64,000 bases of DNA from Bradyrhizobium sp. CCBAU 53421 (GTDB lineage Bacteria > Pseudomonadota > Alphaproteobacteria > Rhizobiales > Xanthobacteraceae). Under the pieces are notes generated by a model, which searched no databases, was not told where the DNA came from, and saw only the letters and a list, made by a program, of their open reading frames with translations. A program made the position numbers and the translations under genes. Below are positions 53,746 through 64,000 of the stretch, piece by piece (the stretch's first letter is position 1; every line of letters starts with the position of its first letter). The stretch is taken from positions 372,001-436,000 of the forward strand of contig NZ_CP030047.1 in NCBI RefSeq assembly GCF_015291625.1. Reading direction: 5' to 3'.

Positions 53746-56331
53746 TCACAAATTCCGCAGCACCGAGGCCGGCTTCTGGTTCAGCGCGAGCAGCGTTCCC
53801 GCCAGCCCCAATCCGACCGTCACAACCAGCGCGGCGACCACGACCAGGGCGGCGCTGCCGGCCTGCCAGCTGAAACTCAGCGTCATCAGCCGCGTCACGA
53901 TCAGCCAGGCCGCGACCGAACCGGCGATCACCCCGAATATTGCGGTTGCAAAACCGATCATCAGGTACTCCAGCGCGTAGGCGCCGAGCAATCGCACCCG
54001 CGTGGCACCGAGTGTCTTGAGGATCACGGCGTCATAGACGCGGTGGCGATGCCCGGCGGCGAGCGCGCCGCCCAGCACCAGGATCGCCGAGATCAGCGTC
54101 ACGGCGCTGGCGCCGCGGATCGCCAGCACCAGATTGCTGACGACGGTGCCGACCGTCTCCAGCGCCTCGCGGACCCGGACGCTGGTGACCATCGGGAACG
54201 CGTCGGCCACCTGCTTGACGATGCGCGCGTCGTCGTTAGGGCCCGCTTGGGTCGAGCTCGCGTGTGGTTCCGTCAAGGTCGCGACGTGGCTGTGCGGGGC
54301 GCCCTTGAAGGCATTCGGCGAGAATACCAGCACGAAGTTGATGCCGAGGCCCTGCCAATCGATGTTGCGCAAATTGGCGATCTTCGCCGGCACGTCGCGT
54401 CCGAGCACGTTGACCACGATCTCGTCGCCGATCTTCAAGGACAGGCCGTCGGCGATCTTCTTCTCCATCGAGACCAGCGGAGGCCCGCTGTAGTCCGGCC
54501 CCCACCACTCGCCCTCGACGATCTTCGAGCCTTTGGGGATCTCGCCGGTGTAGGTCAGGCCGCGGTCGCTCTGCAGCACCCACTCCGAATCCACCGACGG
54601 CTTGAGCTGGTCGGCCTTGACGCCGCGCGCGGCGACGATGCGGCCGCGCAGCATCGGCACGTCCTCGACGGTCGAGCCGGCCGCGATCTGGCCAAGGAAG
54701 GTAGCGAAGCGGTCGGCCTCGGTGGAGGGGATGTCGATGAAGAAGAACGACGGTGCCCGTTCCGGCAACGCGGCCAGGAATTGCCGGCGCAAATTGCCGT
54801 CGATCTGGGTGATGGTGACGAGCACTGCGAGGCCGAGGCCGAGCGACAGCACCACCGACGGCGTCAGCGCGCCCGGTCGGTGGATGTTGGCGATCGCGAG
54901 CCGCAGCATGGTCATGCGGCTGCGCGGCAGCCGCCGCGCCACCGCCATCAGGATCTCGGCGATCCCGCGCAGCAGCAGGAACACCGCGATCGACGAGGCG
55001 ACGAACACCGCGGCGACCCGCTTGTCATAGGCGAGCCCGATCGCAACCCCGATCAGCAGCGCGACCACCACGGCCATCAGCGCGAGATAGCTCCAGCGCG
55101 GGCGGTGCCACTCGCTGGCGACGGTCTCGCGGAACAGTGCGGCGACCGGCACGTCATGGACCCTGCCGAGCGGCCACAACCCGAACGCCAGCGCGGTGAG
55201 CTGGCCGTAGATGAAGGAAAGCGCGAGCTCGTCCGGATGCAGGGCGGGTACCACCGGCAGCGGCAGCAGCTTGCCGAACAGGCCGACGATGACGAAGGGC
55301 AGCGCGGCGCCGAGCACCAGCCCGATCACCGAACCGATCCCGGCCAGGACCACCACCTGCGTACAGTAGATCGTGAAGACGTCGCGGCCGGTGGCGCCGA
55401 GCGCCTTGAACGAGGCGATGACGTCGCGGCGGCGGTCGATGTGGCTCTTCACCGCGTTGGCGACGCCGACGCCACCGACCAGGAGGGCGGCGAGGCCGAC
55501 CAGGGTCAGGAACTGGGTGAAGCGGTTGATGGTGCGCTCGAGCTGCGGCGAGGCGTTGCTGCGGCTGCGGACCTCCCAGCCGGCTTCCGGCGCAGCCGCC
55601 CGCGCGCCATCGATCAGCGCGGTGGTGGCGCGATCGTCGTTGGCGCCGTCGGGCAGCTTCACCCGGTAGATCCAGCGCACCAGGCTGCCGGGCTGCAACA
55701 GGTCGGTGGCACGCAGGCTGGCTTCGCTGATCAGGAAGCGCGGCCCGAGGCCGACGCCGCCGGCGAGCTTGTCGGGCTCGGCCGCCACCACGCTGCGGAT
55801 CTGGTAGGTCGCGCTGCCGATGGTGACGCGGTCGCCGAGCTTGAGGTCGAGCCGCGCCAGCAGGGTTGAATCGGCGGCCGCGCCATAGACGCCGTCGCGC
55901 TCAGTGAGCAGGTCGGCGACCGGCATGTTCGGCTCGAGCGTCAGCTCGCCGAGCATCGGATATTTGCCGTCGACCGCCTTGAGCTCGACCAGCGCGAGCT
56001 TGCCGTCATTGCTGCGGGCCATCGCGCGGAGCGTGGCTGCGACCGAAACCTCGCCGCGGGTGCGCAGATACGCGACCTCCTCGGGCTTGGCCTGGCGCGA
56101 GATCAGCGAGAATGCGACGTCGCCGCCGAGCAGCGTGCGTCCCTCGCGCGACAGGCCGTCGCCGAGGCTTGCGGCGACCGAGCCGACGCCGGCAATCGCC
56201 ATCACGCCGAGCGCGATGCAGGCAATGAACACGTAGAAGCCGCGCAGGCCGCCGCGCAGTTCGCGCAGCGCGTAACGGAAGGCAAGCGACGACGCGCGGC
56301 CCTGCACCGCGACTTCGGACGCAATACTCAT
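53746..56331 (-). CDS. FtsX-like ABC transporter permease, YbbP-like
   Basis: The product is 861 residues. An N-terminal helix (LRGFYVFIACIALGVMAIAG) is followed by a large periplasmic domain, then three helices, a second periplasmic domain and three C-terminal helices. This is the ten-helix double FtsX design. It follows the ATPase gene by 13 bases on the same strand. With the neighbouring tesA this matches the ybbA-ybbP-tesA set of enterics. Such MacB-like exporters usually act on lipids, peptides or lipoproteins rather than as classic pumps. Substrate is unknown. Confidence 0.9.
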   Translation of the reverse strand: MSIASEVAVQGRASSLAFRYALRELRGGLRGFYVFIACIALGVMAIAGVGSVAASLGDGLSREGRTLLGGDVAFSLISRQAKPEEVAYLRTRGEVSVAATLRAMARSNDGKLALVELKAVDGKYPMLGELTLEPNMPVADLLTERDGVYGAAADSTLLARLDLKLGDRVTIGSATYQIRSVVAAEPDKLAGGVGLGPRFLISEASLRATDLLQPGSLVRWIYRVKLPDGANDDRATTALIDGARAAAPEAGWEVRSRSNASPQLERTINRFTQFLTLVGLAALLVGGVGVANAVKSHIDRRRDVIASFKALGATGRDVFTIYCTQVVVLAGIGSVIGLVLGAALPFVIVGLFGKLLPLPVVPALHPDELALSFIYGQLTALAFGLWPLGRVHDVPVAALFRETVASEWHRPRWSYLALMAVVVALLIGVAIGLAYDKRVAAVFVASSIAVFLLLRGIAEILMAVARRLPRSRMTMLRLAIANIHRPGALTPSVVLSLGLGLAVLVTITQIDGNLRRQFLAALPERAPSFFFIDIPSTEADRFATFLGQIAAGSTVEDVPMLRGRIVAARGVKADQLKPSVDSEWVLQSDRGLTYTGEIPKGSKIVEGEWWGPDYSGPPLVSMEKKIADGLSLKIGDEIVVNVLGRDVPAKIANLRNIDWQGLGINFVLVFSPNAFKGAPHSHVATLTEPHASSTQAGPNDDARIVKQVADAFPMVTSVRVREALETVGTVVSNLVLAIRGASAVTLISAILVLGGALAAGHRHRVYDAVILKTLGATRVRLLGAYALEYLMIGFATAIFGVIAGSVAAWLIVTRLMTLSFSWQAGSAALVVVAALVVTVGLGLAGTLLALNQKPASVLRNL

Positions 56332-56344
56332 GTCGCGGCAAAGC

Positions 56345-57064
56345 TCATGTGGTTGATTGTCCGTCGATGCGGCCGGAGCGCAGCCGCACCACACGATCGC
56401 AGCGCTGCGCGAGCGCGAGATCATGCGTCACCAGCACCAGCGTCATGCCGCGCTCGGCGTGCTTGGTGAAGAGCAGGTCGACGATTTGCTTTCCGGTCGT
56501 CTCGTCGAGATTTCCGGTCGGCTCGTCGGCAACCAGGATCGCGGGGTCGGGCGCCAGCGCGCGCGCGATCGCGACACGCTGCTGCTCGCCGCCGGAGAGT
56601 TGCGTCGGATAATGATGCAGGCGCTCGCCGAGCCCGACCGATTGCAGCTCCTGCGCGGCGCGCGCGGCGGCATCGGGATTGCCGGCGAGCTCGAGCGGCA
56701 CCGCGACGTTCTCCAGCGCCGTCATGGTCGGGATCAGATGGAACGACTGGAAGACGATGCCGACCTGGCGGCCGCGGAAGCGCGCCAGCGCATCTTCATC
56801 GAGGGCATTGAACGAGGTGCCGTCGACGACCACCTCTCCGCTGTCAGGACGTTCAAGCCCCGCCATCACCATCAGCAAGGTCGACTTGCCCGAGCCCGAC
56901 GGGCCGATCAGGCCGATGGCCTCACCCGCTGCCACACGAAGGCTGATATCTTTGAGGATATGAACCCGCGCCGCGCCGGTGCCGAGCGAGAGATTGACGT
57001 TCTTGACGGCAATGGTGTCCGGCTCGACGTCGGCCAATGAAGAGGATTCGATGAGACTGTCCAT
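56345..57064 (-). CDS. ABC transporter ATPase, YbbA/LolD-like
   Basis: The product is 239 residues. Walker A is GPSGSGKSTLL; the Q-loop is VFQSFHLIPTMTALENV; the signature LSGGEQQRVAIARAL, Walker B ILVADEPTGNLDE and the H-loop THDLAL are all present. It is the partner of the large FtsX permease. The start ATG at 57064 overlaps the start of tesA on the opposite strand by 14 bases. Upstream in-frame sequence to 57526 is antisense to tesA and is not counted. Confidence 0.93.
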   Translation of the reverse strand: MDSLIESSSLADVEPDTIAVKNVNLSLGTGAARVHILKDISLRVAAGEAIGLIGPSGSGKSTLLMVMAGLERPDSGEVVVDGTSFNALDEDALARFRGRQVGIVFQSFHLIPTMTALENVAVPLELAGNPDAAARAAQELQSVGLGERLHHYPTQLSGGEQQRVAIARALAPDPAILVADEPTGNLDETTGKQIVDLLFTKHAERGMTLVLVTHDLALAQRCDRVVRLRSGRIDGQSTT

Positions 57065-57767
57065 GGTTCGGTCATATGGCACTTCCGCGGCTGCGGTCGA
57101 GGGCCGGTTGAGAATCTTCGTGCACATACTCGTGTTGCTTATGGGCTTGATGACGGCGGCAAGTGCGCAGACGCCAGCCCAGGGGAAAGCTGCGGCAAAG
57201 CCGATCAAGATGGTGGTTCTGGGCGATTCCCTGAGCGCCGGGTACGGCCTTCCGGCCGATGCGGCATTTCCGGTCCGGCTGCAAAAAGCCTTGGAAGCCA
57301 AGGGGATAAAGGTCGAGATGACCAATGCCGGGGTGTCCGGCGACACCGCCTCGGGCGGCCGCGAGCGGCTCGACTGGTCGGTGGCCGAGGGAACTGACGC
57401 CGTGATCGTCGAGCTCGGTGCCAACGATGCCTTGCGCGGCATCGATCCCGCGGTCACGCGTGCCGCGCTCACCGACATCATCACAAAGTTGCAGGCGCGC
57501 AAGATCGCCGTGCTCTTGTGCGGCATGCTCGCGCCACCGAACTATGGCAGTGAGTATGCAGCGAAGTTCAACGCGATCTATCCGGATCTGGCGAAATCGC
57601 TTGGCGTGCCGCTCTATCCGTTCTTCCTCGATGGAGTTGCTGCTAATCCGAAGATCAATCAAGCCGACGGCATGCATCCGACGGCGGAAGGTGTGGACAT
57701 CGTTGTGAAGAATATCCTGCCCACGGTGGAGGCATTTCTCGGTGCATTATCAGGGCAACGCAGCTGA
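57051..57767 (+). CDS. tesA: Periplasmic GDSL esterase/lysophospholipase TesA
   Basis: The product is 238 residues from ATG 57051 with AGAGGA upstream. A hydrophobic segment (IFVHILVLLMGLMTAASA) acts as signal peptide, cleaved near residue 40. The SGNH hydrolase motifs are VVLGDSLSAGYGL (Ser), a Gly block, VELGANDALRGID (Asn) and DGMHPTAEG (Asp-x-x-His). It hydrolyses thioesters and lysophospholipids in the family. It is head-to-head with the YbbA-like ATPase, as in enterics. An alternative start at ATG 57063 would shorten the lead. Confidence 0.92.
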   Translation: MRLSMVRSYGTSAAAVEGRLRIFVHILVLLMGLMTAASAQTPAQGKAAAKPIKMVVLGDSLSAGYGLPADAAFPVRLQKALEAKGIKVEMTNAGVSGDTASGGRERLDWSVAEGTDAVIVELGANDALRGIDPAVTRAALTDIITKLQARKIAVLLCGMLAPPNYGSEYAAKFNAIYPDLAKSLGVPLYPFFLDGVAANPKINQADGMHPTAEGVDIVVKNILPTVEAFLGALSGQRS

Positions 57768-57933
57768 AACACAGGCAGCGAGCCGTGTCGTGTCCGTAGG
57801 TTTACGAGCTGTTAACGGGTCGTGCTTCGCAGAGTCACATATCTCGGGTACAAATAGGCATCGGTGATTCGTCGCCGGGCTGTTACAGGGTGCGGGCTCC
57901 CAAAACCCGCGCCAAGCATCGAGGATTATTGCG

Positions 57934-58470
57934 ATGCCGCGTCTGTTCACTGGTCTGGAAATTCCGGCCGATATCGGCCAAACCCTCTCCAGCTTGCGTG
58001 GTGGCCTTCCTGGCGCACGCTGGATCGATCCCGAAAATTATCACGTCACCCTGCGCTTCATCGGCGATATCGACGGCCTCTGGGCCAACGAGATCGCGAC
58101 GATGCTGTTTCGGGTGAACCGAAAGCCGTTCGAGGTCAAATTGCAGGGCCTGTCGAGCTTCGGTGGACGCAAGCCGCGCGCGGTGGTTGCCGCCGTCGAG
58201 CCCAGTCGGCCGTTGATCGAACTGCAGGCCGAGCTCGAGCGGATGATGCAGCGGATGGGGCTCGATCCCGAGGGCAGGAAATTCACGCCCCATGTCACGC
58301 TCGCGCGTCTGCATGACGCATCGAGCCAGGACGTCGCGGATTATCTGTCGGTGCGCGGCTACTTCCCGAGCCGCACCTTCATGGCGGACCGCTTCGTGCT
58401 GTTCTCGTCGCGCGCGTCGACGGGCGGTGGGCCCTACGTGGTCGAGGATTCCTACGCGCTCTGCGCGTAA
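57934..58470 (+). CDS. thpR: RNA 2',3'-cyclic phosphodiesterase
   Basis: The product is 178 residues of the 2H phosphoesterase family. The two catalytic motifs are HVTLRFIGD (His 37) and HVTLARL (His 120). PRLFTGLEIPADIGQTL at the N-terminus is family-typical. It opens cyclic phosphate ends of RNA (earlier called LigT). It is transcribed alone, with zapE 140 bases downstream. Confidence 0.95.
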   Translation: MPRLFTGLEIPADIGQTLSSLRGGLPGARWIDPENYHVTLRFIGDIDGLWANEIATMLFRVNRKPFEVKLQGLSSFGGRKPRAVVAAVEPSRPLIELQAELERMMQRMGLDPEGRKFTPHVTLARLHDASSQDVADYLSVRGYFPSRTFMADRFVLFSSRASTGGGPYVVEDSYALCA

Positions 58471-58610
58471 GGCGTCGCAGATCGCGGCTTGAGGCGTTGT
58501 GCAGCGGCCGGTGCGGTCGGCCGTGGTATGCAAGGGTTTGCGCTTGCATACCCCATTGGCACAATTCACGGCTTGCAATTTGTCGCGCACTAGGGCCGTA
58601 AGGTGGGCTC

Positions 58611-59798
58611 ATGCTGTCCACCTCGCCGAGTTCCTTTCTCGAACACTACAACGCCCTGGTCGCCTCCGGCGCGATCGAGGCCGATCCTGCGCAGGCCCGT
58701 GCCGCCGATGCGTTCGGCGCGCTGGACGAGCGGCTGGCAAGCTACAAGCCGCAGCGCAAGCAAGGCCTGTTCGGACGCCTGTTCGGCGGTGACAAGGACG
58801 ACAAGCCGCCGCGCGGCCTCTACGTCCACGGCGAGGTCGGCCGCGGCAAGACCATGCTGATGGATCTGTTCTTCCAGCAGAGCCCGGTCGAGCACAAGCG
58901 TCGTGCGCATTTCCACGAATTCATGGCCGAGGCGCATGAGCGCATCTATGGCTACCGCCAGCAGATCGCGCGCGGCGAGATCTCGGACGGCGACGTGATC
59001 GCGCTCACCGCGCAGGCGATCTTCGACGAGGCGTGGCTGCTCTGCTTCGACGAATTCCACGTCACCGACATTGCGGATGCGATGATCCTCGGGCGGCTGT
59101 TCGCGAAGCTGTTCGATCTCGGTACCGTCGTGGTCGCGACCTCGAACGTCGCGCCCGACGATCTCTACAAGGGCGGTCTCAATCGCGCGCTGTTCCTGCC
59201 GTTCATCGCGCAGATCTCGGACCACATGGATGTGCTGCGGCTCGATGCACGCACCGACTTCCGGCTCGAGAAGCTCGTCGGTGTGAAGATGTGGCTGGTG
59301 CCCGCGGATGACGCGGCTCGCGATGTGCTCAGCGCGGCGTGGCGCAAGATGACCGGCAACGCGCCGTGCAGGGCGCGCCTTATCGAGATCAAGAAGCGTT
59401 TGCTGACTGTGCCGTGCTCGTCGCATGGCGTCGCGCGCTTCAGCTTCGCCGATATCTGCGAGAAGCCGCTCGCCGCGTCCGACTACCTCAGGCTGGCGCA
59501 CGATTACCACACGATCCTGATCGACCATATTCCGGTGATGGATTACGCCGAGCGCAACGCCGCCAAGCGCTTCATCTCGCTGATCGACACGCTCTATGAC
59601 AATGCCGTGAAGCTGATGGCCTCGGCCGAGGCCGATCCGGTGTCGCTGTACCTTGCGGATGAGGGCGTCGAGGCGATGGAGTTCAAACGCACGGCCTCGC
59701 GCCTGATCGAAATGAGCTCGGAATCCTATTTGGCGCTGCCGCACGGCCGGAAGGACTCCTCCGCGAGCGGAGCGACGACCGGCCTGGTCGAGACCTAA
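58611..59798 (+). CDS. zapE: Cell division protein ZapE (AFG1-like ATPase)
   Basis: The product is 395 residues. Walker A is GEVGRGKTMLMDLFF, Walker B WLLCFDEFHVTDIADA, followed by VVATSNVAPDDLYKGGL, which is typical of AFG1/ZapE. ZapE acts at the Z-ring under stress; the eukaryotic homologue acts in mitochondrial protein quality control. A ribosome site (AAGGTGGG) lies about eight bases before the ATG. It sits 220 bases upstream of mdh, an order I recall as common in rhizobia. Confidence 0.94.
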   Translation: MLSTSPSSFLEHYNALVASGAIEADPAQARAADAFGALDERLASYKPQRKQGLFGRLFGGDKDDKPPRGLYVHGEVGRGKTMLMDLFFQQSPVEHKRRAHFHEFMAEAHERIYGYRQQIARGEISDGDVIALTAQAIFDEAWLLCFDEFHVTDIADAMILGRLFAKLFDLGTVVVATSNVAPDDLYKGGLNRALFLPFIAQISDHMDVLRLDARTDFRLEKLVGVKMWLVPADDAARDVLSAAWRKMTGNAPCRARLIEIKKRLLTVPCSSHGVARFSFADICEKPLAASDYLRLAHDYHTILIDHIPVMDYAERNAAKRFISLIDTLYDNAVKLMASAEADPVSLYLADEGVEAMEFKRTASRLIEMSSESYLALPHGRKDSSASGATTGLVET

Positions 59799-60014
59799 AT
59801 TTTCAGCCGCGAAATTCGGTCTTGAAATTGGTCTTGCGCGCGGTCCGGATCGGAGCAACTTTTCGTGTCTCCGGGGCGGTTGTTGCTGGCATGCCTGATC
59901 GAATTGCAGGCAGGGCCCGCGATCGGGCAGGCCGCGACTTGAATGGATCATTCGAAAGGGATAACCACCCTTGCAACCGACTTCCCTCCCTCCTGCACCA
60001 GTTCAAAGGACTGA

Positions 60015-60989
<975 letters not shown>

Positions 60990-61150
60990 TCTTGATCGGC
61001 AATGGCCCGATAGGCGATTTCAATCGCCTATCGGGTGCAAGATGATGAAATTCCGGCGAATTTTGTAGTTGCGCGAGCCTTGGTATATGGTATGCCAGTC
61101 GCAAGGCTGACGTAAGAGGTCGCCGCACGAGGGTTTGGGAGCGTCTTTCC

Positions 61151-62347
<1,197 letters not shown>

Positions 62348-62349
62348 CA

Positions 62350-62826
62350 ATGGCCGATCATCTCGACGCCCCGACACCGCTGGACGAACACCGCAAGCTC
62401 GCGGTTTTCGCGGGCGAGTGGAACGGCGAAGAGGTGGTCTATCCCTCGCGCTGGACCGCCGGCGGTCCAGCCACCTCGCATGTCACAGCGCGCATCGCGC
62501 TCAACGGTTTCTACCTGATCCAGGACAGCGTGCAGACCCGCGACGGCAAGGAGAGCTTCGCCACCCACGGCGTCTTCACTTTCGACCGCGAGGATCGAGC
62601 CTACAAATTGTTCTGGCACGATTCACTCGGTTACTACCCGCCGTCGCCGGCGTCCGGCGGCTGGGCGGGCAAGTCGCTGATCCTGGTGCGCGGCTCGCTG
62701 CGCGGAAATGCCCGTCACGTCTACGAGGTCGTCGACGACAACACCTACAACATGAAGATCCAGTTCTCGCCTGACGCGGAAGGGTGGGCCGACGTGCTCA
62801 CCGGCGTGTACCGGCGTATCCACTAA
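62350..62826 (+). CDS. DUF1579-like small protein inserted between sucC and sucD
   Basis: The product is 158 residues, without signal or membrane segment. LAVFAGEWNGEEVVYPSRWT at the start and FTFDREDRAYKLFWHDSLGY in the middle suggest a lipocalin-like beta-barrel of the DUF1579 kind. The start lies two bases after the sucC stop and the ribosome site (GGGAGG) is within sucC, so it is translationally coupled. It ends 27 bases before sucD. Its role is unknown; co-expression with succinyl-CoA ligase is certain to be tight. Confidence 0.78.
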   Translation: MADHLDAPTPLDEHRKLAVFAGEWNGEEVVYPSRWTAGGPATSHVTARIALNGFYLIQDSVQTRDGKESFATHGVFTFDREDRAYKLFWHDSLGYYPPSPASGGWAGKSLILVRGSLRGNARHVYEVVDDNTYNMKIQFSPDAEGWADVLTGVYRRIH

Positions 62827-62853
62827 ACCCTTCTCGTCTCGCGAAAGCATCCC

Positions 62854-63735
62854 ATGTCCATTTTGATCGACAAGAACACCAAGGTCATCTGCCAGGGCTT
62901 CACCGGCAAGAACGGCACGTTCCATTCGGAAGCGGCGATCGCTTACGGCACCAAGATGGTCGGCGGCGTGGCGCCGGGCAAAGGCGGCTCGACCCATCTC
63001 AACCTGCCGGTGTTCGACACCGTGGCGGACGCGCGGGCGAAAACCGGCGCCGACGCCAGTGTGGTCTATGTGCCGCCGCCGGGCGCGGCGGACGCGATCT
63101 GCGAGGCAATCGATGCGGAGATCCCGCTGATCGTCTGCATCACCGAGGGCATCCCGGTGCTCGACATGGTGCGCGTCAAGCGCTCGCTGTCGGGTTCGAA
63201 GTCGCGGCTGATCGGGCCGAACTGCCCCGGCGTGATGACCGCCGGCGAATGCAAGATCGGCATCATGCCGGCCAACATCTTCAAGCCCGGCTCGGTCGGC
63301 ATCGTCTCCCGCTCCGGCACCCTGACCTATGAGGCAGTGTTCCAGACGACCCAGGAAGGCCTCGGCCAGACCACCGCGGTCGGCATCGGCGGCGATCCGG
63401 TCAAGGGCACCGAGTTCATCGACGTGCTCGAGATGTTCCTGGCCGACGAGAAGACCAAATCGATCGTCATGATCGGCGAGATCGGCGGCTCCGCCGAGGA
63501 AGACGCCGCCCAGTTCCTCAAGGACGAGGCCAAGCGCGGCCGCAAGAAGCCGATGGTCGGTTTCATTGCCGGTGTCACCGCACCTCCCGGTCGCCGCATG
63601 GGTCATGCCGGCGCGATCATCTCGGGCGGCAAGGGCGATGCCGGTTCCAAGACCGCAGCGATGGAAGCCGCCGGCATCAGGGTGTCGCCGTCCCCGGCGC
63701 GGCTCGGGCACACGCTCGCGGAGATGCTGAGGTAA
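62854..63735 (+). CDS. sucD: Succinyl-CoA ligase (ADP-forming) alpha subunit
   Basis: The product is 293 residues. [20 protein letters not shown] starts the CoA-binding domain; the phosphorylated His lies in [15 protein letters not shown] (about 251). [19 protein letters not shown] and [15 protein letters not shown] are conserved. It pairs with SucC from 61151. A strong terminator follows at 63780, before sucA. Confidence 0.97.
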   Translation: MSILIDKNTKVICQGFTGKNGTFHSEAAIAYGTKMVGGVAPGKGGSTHLNLPVFDTVADARAKTGADASVVYVPPPGAADAICEAIDAEIPLIVCITEGIPVLDMVRVKRSLSGSKSRLIGPNCPGVMTAGECKIGIMPANIFKPGSVGIVSRSGTLTYEAVFQTTQEGLGQTTAVGIGGDPVKGTEFIDVLEMFLADEKTKSIVMIGEIGGSAEEDAAQFLKDEAKRGRKKPMVGFIAGVTAPPGRRMGHAGAIISGGKGDAGSKTAAMEAAGIRVSPSPARLGHTLAEMLR

Positions 63736-63992
63736 CCAACGTCGACGAGGTTCCCTTCGCGGGTTTGGCGAGGTTTCGGGCGGGTTCTCCTTGGAGAACC
63801 CGCCTTTTTAATGCGTTTTGCCGTCAGACCGCCCATCAATTAAATATGAAAATAGATTCATACCTTAGTTCTTTTAGGCAGGAATATCCGACCTAGATAG
63901 GGTAAAGGGTATCAATCGAGCCGGCGCACTTCCAGACCGGCACCAGCGCCGTCTCCTACGCGCGAACCGAAAAAAATCACCAGGACTGCCCC
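63736..63992. other. Gap between sucD and sucA
   Basis: The 257 bases hold the sucD terminator, then an unusually AT-rich stretch (63830-63910, with AATTAAATATGAAAATAG) that is a likely promoter region for sucA, and a leader with AGGA seven bases before the ATG at 63993. Confidence 0.6.
63780..63809 (+). terminator. Rho-independent terminator after sucD
   Basis: GCGGGTTCTCC and GGAGAACCCGC form a perfect eleven-base stem with a TT loop, followed by CTTTTT. It lies 45 bases past the sucD stop and shows that sucA has its own promoter. Confidence 0.92.
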
Positions 63993-64000
63993 ATGTCTCG
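63993..64000 (+). CDS. sucA: 2-oxoglutarate dehydrogenase E1 component, first codons only
   Basis: Only ATGTCTCG is inside the window. The start Met-Ser-(Arg) and the position right after mdh-sucC-sucD match sucA (odhA) of related genomes. AGGA precedes the ATG by seven bases. The call rests on synteny, not on the coding sequence. Confidence 0.6.

Noticed and set aside
53743..55869. A 708-codon open frame on the plus strand
   Set aside because: It is antisense to the FtsX-like permease, which has clear membrane and family patterns. The frame is His/Asp/Gln-rich, as expected for the complement of GC-rich coding DNA.
57065..57526. N-terminal extension of the YbbA-like ATPase
   Set aside because: It is antisense to tesA; the ATPase domain is complete from 57064.

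Overview
The window reads as a chromosomal core segment of a GC-rich alphaproteobacterium, most likely Bradyrhizobium or a very close relative (Nitrobacteraceae). The evidence is the gene content and order (sdhCDA; leuB, asd, leuD and leuC near ffh-rpsP-rimM and trmD-rplS; dapF-mtaB-ftsY-yciB; ccmABCDG divergent from acnA; mdh-sucC-sucD-sucA). A set of rhizobial intergenic palindromes points the same way. I see no prophage, insertion sequence, CRISPR array, tRNA or rRNA. This assignment is by pattern recognition only; no database search was run.

Layout. 1-1885: succinate dehydrogenase operon (sdhA runs off the left edge). 2114-4652: a LysR regulator divergent from a TauE/SafE permease, then a DUF3658-like protein. 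4679-8573: malonyl-CoA synthetase, a divergent SDR and an MFS carrier. 8887-11053: a secreted fasciclin protein, a membrane cytochrome b and a Tat-exported molybdopterin oxidoreductase. 11180-13311: two exporters. 13461-26159: leucine genes leuB, leuD and leuC scattered among asd, carbonic anhydrase, a CitE-like lyase, a DXD glycosyltransferase, a zincin and a cluster of small secreted proteins, three of them rich in His, Gly or Tyr. 26504-34176: rplS, trmD, rimM, rpsP and ffh, with a four-gene metabolic/regulatory block between trmD and rimM. 34631-43761: a metallo-beta-lactamase-fold protein, SIMPL and GyrI-like secreted proteins, dapF, mtaB, DUF2336, an RluA-type synthase, ftsY and yciB. 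43814-50227: a ComEA-like HhH protein, ccmG-D-C-B-A and divergent acnA. 50431-57767: DUF1223, a small secreted protein, DUF2794, a BI-1 family protein, and a YbbA/YbbP-like ABC exporter head-to-head with tesA. 57934-64000: thpR, zapE, mdh, sucC, a DUF1579-like gene, sucD and the first codons of sucA.

How it fits together. Several central-carbon and iron-dependent enzymes lie here: SDH, aconitase, isopropylmalate isomerase, malate dehydrogenase, succinyl-CoA ligase, and the haem-delivery system for c-type cytochromes. The promoter regions of sdhC, leuC and the acnA/ccmA divergon each carry a TTTAGAA-N3-TTCTAAA-like palindrome. This resembles the iron control element bound by the rhizobial regulator Irr, so one iron/haem-responsive circuit may link them. 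This is my main regulatory inference.

The intergenic space is heavily colonised by palindromic repeats. At least four multi-copy families are visible inside 64 kb. Some elements are nested in others, and one family supplies or abuts the stop codons of two genes. The best candidate for something little described is the run of small secreted proteins at 22095-24369. Two of its members share a mature N-terminus of the form (M/L)SLA(T/S)PGT...TTQVR in front of quite different low-complexity tails.
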